A stretch of DNA of 10,527 nt from an uncultured Lachnoclostridium sp. Lineage in GTDB: Bacteria; Bacillota; Clostridia; Lachnospirales; Lachnospiraceae. Both the position numbers and the translations under genes were made by a program. Positions 7,067-10,527 of the stretch are shown piece by piece. The notes below the pieces were generated by a model. The model did not search any database. It was not told the DNA's origin and saw only the letters and a program-made list of their open reading frames with translations. Numbering within the stretch: position 1 is the first letter of the stretch; each line of letters opens with the position of its first letter. The DNA lies in assembly GCA_958425285.1 (NCBI GenBank), contig CATZVV010000042.1, positions 1 through 10,527 of the forward strand, given 5' to 3'.

Positions 7067-8683
7067 ATGATAAGTTGTAAAAGACGAATAGCGGGAGTTC
7101 TGATATGTACATTGGCGGCCTCTACCATATTTTCATTTTGGGGCTCTTTTGAATCAAAAGCCGCTAAAAAGCCAAAGCTTACAGTTAAGAAAATAACTTG
7201 TACAGTGGGACAGACCAAAAAAATAAAAGTAAAAAATGCCCGTAATTCAAAAATCAGATGGCAGACCAAGAGTAGAAAAATTGTAAAGATAAACAAATCA
7301 GGAAAATATGCAGCAACTATAAAAGGACTGAAAAAGGGAAGTACTTCTATTATTTGTAAGGTGAAGCTGGGCGGAAAAAACTATAAGCTGACATGTAAAA
7401 TAAATGTGAAGAAGCCCATTGCTTCACATAAAAGTCCGGTTTCCCCTGTAAAACCAGTGCAATCAGTGAGCCCGGTAGCATCGGCAGCACCGGTACCATC
7501 TGCATCAGTTGCTGTAGTGCCAACAAGCACACCGGATTCCAATTCTATACTGAAAGCTTATGAACATATTTTCCCGAATATGGGAGTATGTGTAAACTAT
7601 CAAGGAAATGGTGAAGGCGCAAAGGTTCAATTGACCTCGGAGGAATCGTTGAATTTTGTAACAAAACAGTTCAATAGTATTTCTTTGGAAAATGAGATGA
7701 AACCAGTTTCGGTAATTGGATTTTTCCCGAATAAACTATCGAAAGAGCAAGCAAAAGAGAAGGGGTATGTGCTTCCAGCAAATTATACGGAAACATATGT
7801 ACCGGAATTAAATTTTGAAACATTGGATAAAGTATTGGAAATAGCCTATAAAAATAACCTGAAACTCCGCGGACATACGCTCATATGGCATCAGCAAACA
7901 TCAATGCAGTTTTTTACGGTTAATTATGACTTTAACTGGGATAACCCTAAGGTGGTTACACCAGAGGTGATGGATGCAAGGATGGAATTTTATATCCGGA
8001 CTGTAATGGAGCATTTAATCCAAAAGGAAATAGAACTGACTGGAGAGGCAGGCAGTATTGTTTACACATGGGATATTGCAAATGAATATTTACACCGCAA
8101 AAATGATCCATACCCTGTATCGTGGGAGGATGTTTACGGCGACCAAGGTTTAGAACCAGACTATGTAAAGGCAGCATTTGAAATTGCTTATGATGTATTG
8201 AAAAAGCATGGTGTTGAAAAGAAAGTATCACTTGTATATAATGACTATAATACGTATGAAGAAGTAAACGATATTATATCTTTGATTAATTTTATTAATG
8301 ATGATGAACCGGAGATTATTTGCGCCGGTATCGGTATGCAGAGTCATATGACGTTGGCTTATCCGACTGTACGAGTATATGAAAAGGCAATTAATGCTTT
8401 TGCTCGGGAAGGATATGAAATTCAGATTACGGAAATGGATATCGGATTTGATAAAACACTTGGAAAAACAGAAGAGGATCAGGCAGAGTTTTATCAAAAT
8501 ATAATGGAATCATTAGTGAAGGCAAAGAAGAATGGAGCAAATATTACCGGTGTGACGATATGGGGAATTATTGACACCGCTTCTTGGCGGGCAGAAACCA
8601 CTCCTCTTCTTTTTTCAGATTCTATATATAATCCGAAACCTGCTTTTTATTCTTTTTTAGAGGCAGCAAAGGCATGGGAATAG
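7067..8683 (+). CDS. Secreted endo-1,4-beta-xylanase, copy 3 (Ig-like + GH10, no CBM)
   Basis: A 538-residue secreted GH10 xylanase and the shortest of the three. Order: signal peptide (1-33, ending SKAA-K); lysine-rich Ig-like domain (about 35-115) with cysteines 45, 97 and 110; a short Pro/Ser/Val linker (about 117-158, repeated SPV and APV units); GH10 (about 160-538). The CBM22-like module of copies 1 and 2 is absent. Catalytic residues are acid/base E340 in WDIANEYLHR and nucleophile E456 in ITEMD. YNDYNTY, GIGMQSH and IWGIIDTASWR are intact. It has the usual ENEMKP (Asn209), where copies 1 and 2 have Asp. The cleft segment reads WHQQTSMQFF, losing both the Pro and the Trp of the common TPxWF, followed by an insertion rich in Asn, Asp and Trp (about 287-296). 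It is closest to copy 2 throughout, including a 28-base identical DNA tract. It ends 24 bases before gltX. Confidence 0.96.
   Translation: MISCKRRIAGVLICTLAASTIFSFWGSFESKAAKKPKLTVKKITCTVGQTKKIKVKNARNSKIRWQTKSRKIVKINKSGKYAATIKGLKKGSTSIICKVKLGGKNYKLTCKINVKKPIASHKSPVSPVKPVQSVSPVASAAPVPSASVAVVPTSTPDSNSILKAYEHIFPNMGVCVNYQGNGEGAKVQLTSEESLNFVTKQFNSISLENEMKPVSVIGFFPNKLSKEQAKEKGYVLPANYTETYVPELNFETLDKVLEIAYKNNLKLRGHTLIWHQQTSMQFFTVNYDFNWDNPKVVTPEVMDARMEFYIRTVMEHLIQKEIELTGEAGSIVYTWDIANEYLHRKNDPYPVSWEDVYGDQGLEPDYVKAAFEIAYDVLKKHGVEKKVSLVYNDYNTYEEVNDIISLINFINDDEPEIICAGIGMQSHMTLAYPTVRVYEKAINAFAREGYEIQITEMDIGFDKTLGKTEEDQAEFYQNIMESLVKAKKNGANITGVTIWGIIDTASWRAETTPLLFSDSIYNPKPAFYSFLEAAKAWE
8627..8632 (+). promoter_or_regulatory. 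Weak candidate internal promoter for gltX
   Basis: A perfect TATAAT lies inside the 3' end of xylanase copy 3, about 75 bases before the gltX ATG. At a 17-base spacing the upstream hexamer is CTCTTC, a poor -35 box, and there is no TGn extension. In DNA this AT-rich a TATAAT can arise by chance (it reads Tyr-Asn in the enzyme). I list it only because gltX would otherwise depend on the promoter near 1906. Confidence 0.2.
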
Positions 8684-8707
8684 ATAAAACTTGGAGGTAG
8701 AGTTGAA

Positions 8708-10171
8708 ATGAAAATCAGAACAAGATTTGCACCGAGTCCGACTGGCCGGATGCATGTTGGTAATTTAAGAACAGCATTATACGAATTTTTAATTGCGAAG
8801 CATGAAGAAGGAGATTTTATTTTACGTATTGAAGATACCGATCAGGAAAGAACGGTAGAAGGTGCATTGGAATTGATTGAAAGGACAATGCAAAAAGCAG
8901 GCTTGCTGCATGATGAAGGACCGGACAAAGATGGAGGATTTGGTCCTTATGTGCAAAGTGAGAGAATGAAAACCGGAATTTATCTGGAATATGCAAAGCA
9001 GCTTGTAGAAAAAGGCGAGGCATACTACTGTTTTTGTACAAAGGAAAGACTCGATTCTCTAAGGCAGGAAAGCAGTGAAGAATTGGGAAAGGAGATTGCT
9101 ATGTATGATAAACATTGCTTGTCCCTTTCTAAAGAAGAGATAGAGGAGAAATTGAAGGATGGTGTTCCGTATGTCATTCGTCAGAATAATCCAACAACGG
9201 GAACAACTACATTCCATGATGTAATTTTTGGTGATATTACAGTAGATAACGCAGAACTGGATGATATGATATTAATTAAGTCAGATGGGTATCCAACCTA
9301 TAATTTTGCCAATGTTATTGATGACCATTTAATGGAAATTACTCATGTAGTACGGGGAAATGAATATTTATCCTCCGCACCAAAATATAACCGGCTGTAT
9401 GAGGCTTTTGGTTGGGAAATACCAGAGTATATTCACTGCCCTATTATTACCGATGAAAACCATAAAAAGCTGGCAAAGCGAAGTGGAGCTTCTTCTTTCG
9501 AGGACTTATTGGAGCTTGGCTTTTTGCCGGAGGCAATTGTTAATTTTGTTGCTCTGCTTGGGTGGAGTCCGGAGGAAAATAGGGAGATTTTCTCCTTGCA
9601 GGAGCTGATTGAGCGATTTGATTATCACAGAATTAACAAATCGCCCGCTGTGTTTGATATGACGAAACTTCGCTGGATGAACGGGGAGTATATTAAGAAT
9701 ATGTGTAATGAGGAGTATTATGAGTATGCAATTCCTGTGATTCAGAAGACAATCAAGAAAGAACTGGATTTAAAAAAGGTTGCTGATTTGGTAAAGACCA
9801 GGATAGAGGTATTCCCAGAAATTTCTGAAAAAATTGATTTCTTTGAGGAACTGCCTGACTATGATGTAGCGATGTATACACATAAAAAGATGAAAACAAA
9901 TTCGGAAAATTCATTAGAAGTGTTAAAAGAGCTGCTTCCATTATATGAGGAACTGGAGGATTATTCAATTCCGGCGATTGAGAAGGTAGCAATGGACTAT
10001 GTGGCAGAAAAGGGTTGCAAGAATGGTCTTGCTTTGTGGCCGCTTCGCACAGCCGTATCTGGCAAACAAATGACGCCGGGAGGCGCCTATGAAATTATGG
10101 AAATACTTGGTAAGGAAGAATCTCTGGCACGAATCAGAAAGGGAATTGAACGATTAGATGGAGTACAATGA
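8708..10171 (+). CDS. gltX: Glutamate--tRNA ligase (glutamyl-tRNA synthetase)
   Basis: A 487-residue cytoplasmic class I aminoacyl-tRNA synthetase that charges tRNA with glutamate using ATP; the length is normal for bacterial GluRS. RFAPSPTGRMHVGNLRTALY (6-25) contains the HIGH-type motif as HVGN. FILRIEDTDQER (37-48) binds substrate. YYCFC (106-110) and YDKHC (133-137) are in the zinc-site region, though the usual Cys-x-His end is Cys-x-Ser here. VVRGNEYLSSAPK (214-226) and the KMSKS-type loop HKKLAKRSG (252-260) follow, the latter with Ala256 where KLSKR is more usual. The C-terminal part (about 310-487) is the helical anticodon-binding region. GGAGGT at 8693-8698 is 9 bases before the ATG. 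It lies 24 bases after xylanase copy 3 with no terminator between, and overlaps the next gene. Whether it is discriminating or also charges tRNA-Gln cannot be told here. Confidence 0.97.
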   Translation: MKIRTRFAPSPTGRMHVGNLRTALYEFLIAKHEEGDFILRIEDTDQERTVEGALELIERTMQKAGLLHDEGPDKDGGFGPYVQSERMKTGIYLEYAKQLVEKGEAYYCFCTKERLDSLRQESSEELGKEIAMYDKHCLSLSKEEIEEKLKDGVPYVIRQNNPTTGTTTFHDVIFGDITVDNAELDDMILIKSDGYPTYNFANVIDDHLMEITHVVRGNEYLSSAPKYNRLYEAFGWEIPEYIHCPIITDENHKKLAKRSGASSFEDLLELGFLPEAIVNFVALLGWSPEENREIFSLQELIERFDYHRINKSPAVFDMTKLRWMNGEYIKNMCNEEYYEYAIPVIQKTIKKELDLKKVADLVKTRIEVFPEISEKIDFFEELPDYDVAMYTHKKMKTNSENSLEVLKELLPLYEELEDYSIPAIEKVAMDYVAEKGCKNGLALWPLRTAVSGKQMTPGGAYEIMEILGKEESLARIRKGIERLDGVQ

Positions 10172-10527
10172 GGTTCAGAAAAAAGCAATTTCTCATAAAG
10201 ATGGGCCGATGATGGTGCTTGCCGGACCTGGTTCCGGCAAGACTGCAGTCATAGTAAAGCGGGTTTTAAAGCTTATAGAAGGGTATCAGGTTTCTCCTGA
10301 GCAGATTTTAGTCATCACATTTTCCAAAGCAGCTTCGATCGAGATGAAAGAACGTTTTTTTTCTTTATGTAAAGAAAAACGTTATCCGGTTCAATTTGGA
10401 ACATTTCATGCCGTATTTTTTCACATCCTGAGGACTGCTTATCATTATAATTCTGGAAATATTGTTAGCCCGATTTTGAAAAGAAGGTTTTTAGAAGAAG
10501 CAATCGCAGAGACTTCATATGAGGTGG
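10158..10527 (+). CDS. UvrD/Rep-type superfamily 1 DNA helicase, N-terminal fragment
   Basis: The first 123 codons of an ATP-dependent 3'-5' DNA helicase; the gene continues past the right edge. MEYNEVQKKAISHKDGPMMV is the Q-motif region, followed by the Walker A loop LAGPGSGKTAVI (residues about 21-32). ITFSKAASIEMKERF corresponds to motif Ia and FGTFHAVFFHILR to motif Ib of the UvrD/PcrA/Rep group. ATG 10158 overlaps the end of gltX by 14 bases in another frame, and there is no strong ribosome binding site (only GGGAATTGAA some distance upstream), so translation is probably coupled to gltX. Starting at 10158 gives the normal distance between N-terminus and Walker A. Too little is present to decide between PcrA/UvrD itself and a shorter relative. 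Confidence 0.9.
   Translation, partial: MEYNEVQKKAISHKDGPMMVLAGPGSGKTAVIVKRVLKLIEGYQVSPEQILVITFSKAASIEMKERFFSLCKEKRYPVQFGTFHAVFFHILRTAYHYNSGNIVSPILKRRFLEEAIAETSYEV

Noticed and set aside
1..10527. Mobile element, phage, CRISPR, tRNA or rRNA content
   Set aside because: No transposase, integrase, phage structural gene, direct-repeat array or RNA gene is visible, and codon and base composition look even across the genes. Repeats are confined to the duplicated xylanase units.

Overview
The window looks like chromosomal DNA from an AT-rich, Gram-positive, gut- or rumen-type Clostridium relative, most likely a Lachnospiraceae member (Roseburia / Eubacterium / Butyrivibrio-like). The support is the strong GGAGG or GGTGA ribosome binding sites, the lysine-rich Ig-like domains on secreted enzymes, the cytidylate kinase-like protein and the form of GltX. 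The genus cannot be fixed from the sequence alone.

Layout. (1) Bases 2-103 hold the last 33 codons of a plus-strand gene, probably a lysine-rich surface protein. It converges on a minus-strand sodium:solute symporter gene (277-1749), with a long stem-loop (179-249) between them that can terminate both. (2) Bases 1750-1976 are a divergent control region: a near-consensus minus-strand promoter for the symporter and an extended -10 promoter on the plus strand. (3) From 1977 to the right edge every gene is on the plus strand and tightly spaced: a cytidylate kinase-like P-loop protein, three tandem secreted GH10 endo-xylanases, glutamyl-tRNA synthetase (gltX), and the start of a UvrD/Rep-type helicase that overlaps gltX by 14 bases.

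The centre of interest is the xylanase triplet (about 6.1 kb). All three proteins begin with a signal peptide and a lysine-rich Ig-like domain with three cysteines at identical positions (45, 97, 110), then a Ser/Pro/Thr-rich linker. Copies 1 and 2 carry a CBM22-like xylan-binding module before GH10; copy 3 goes straight from linker to GH10. Copies 2 and 3 resemble each other more than copy 1. All three keep both catalytic glutamates, so they should be active, but they differ at substrate-cleft positions. This suggests an enzyme set specialised for different xylan forms.

The two gaps between the xylanase genes share one design: a 15-bp hairpin with an identical inner core and compensatory changes in the outer stem, a purine-rich stretch, a weak second hairpin, and a GGTGA ribosome binding site. 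Neither hairpin has a U-tract, so they look like RNA-stability or processing elements, or weak attenuators, rather than full terminators. The essential gltX gene lies downstream of these secreted catabolic enzymes with no visible terminator between, which raises the question of how it is expressed independently.

I found no tRNA, rRNA, CRISPR array, insertion sequence or phage gene. No gap without a gene exceeds 300 bases. Apart from the xylanase cluster and its hairpins, the window looks ordinary.
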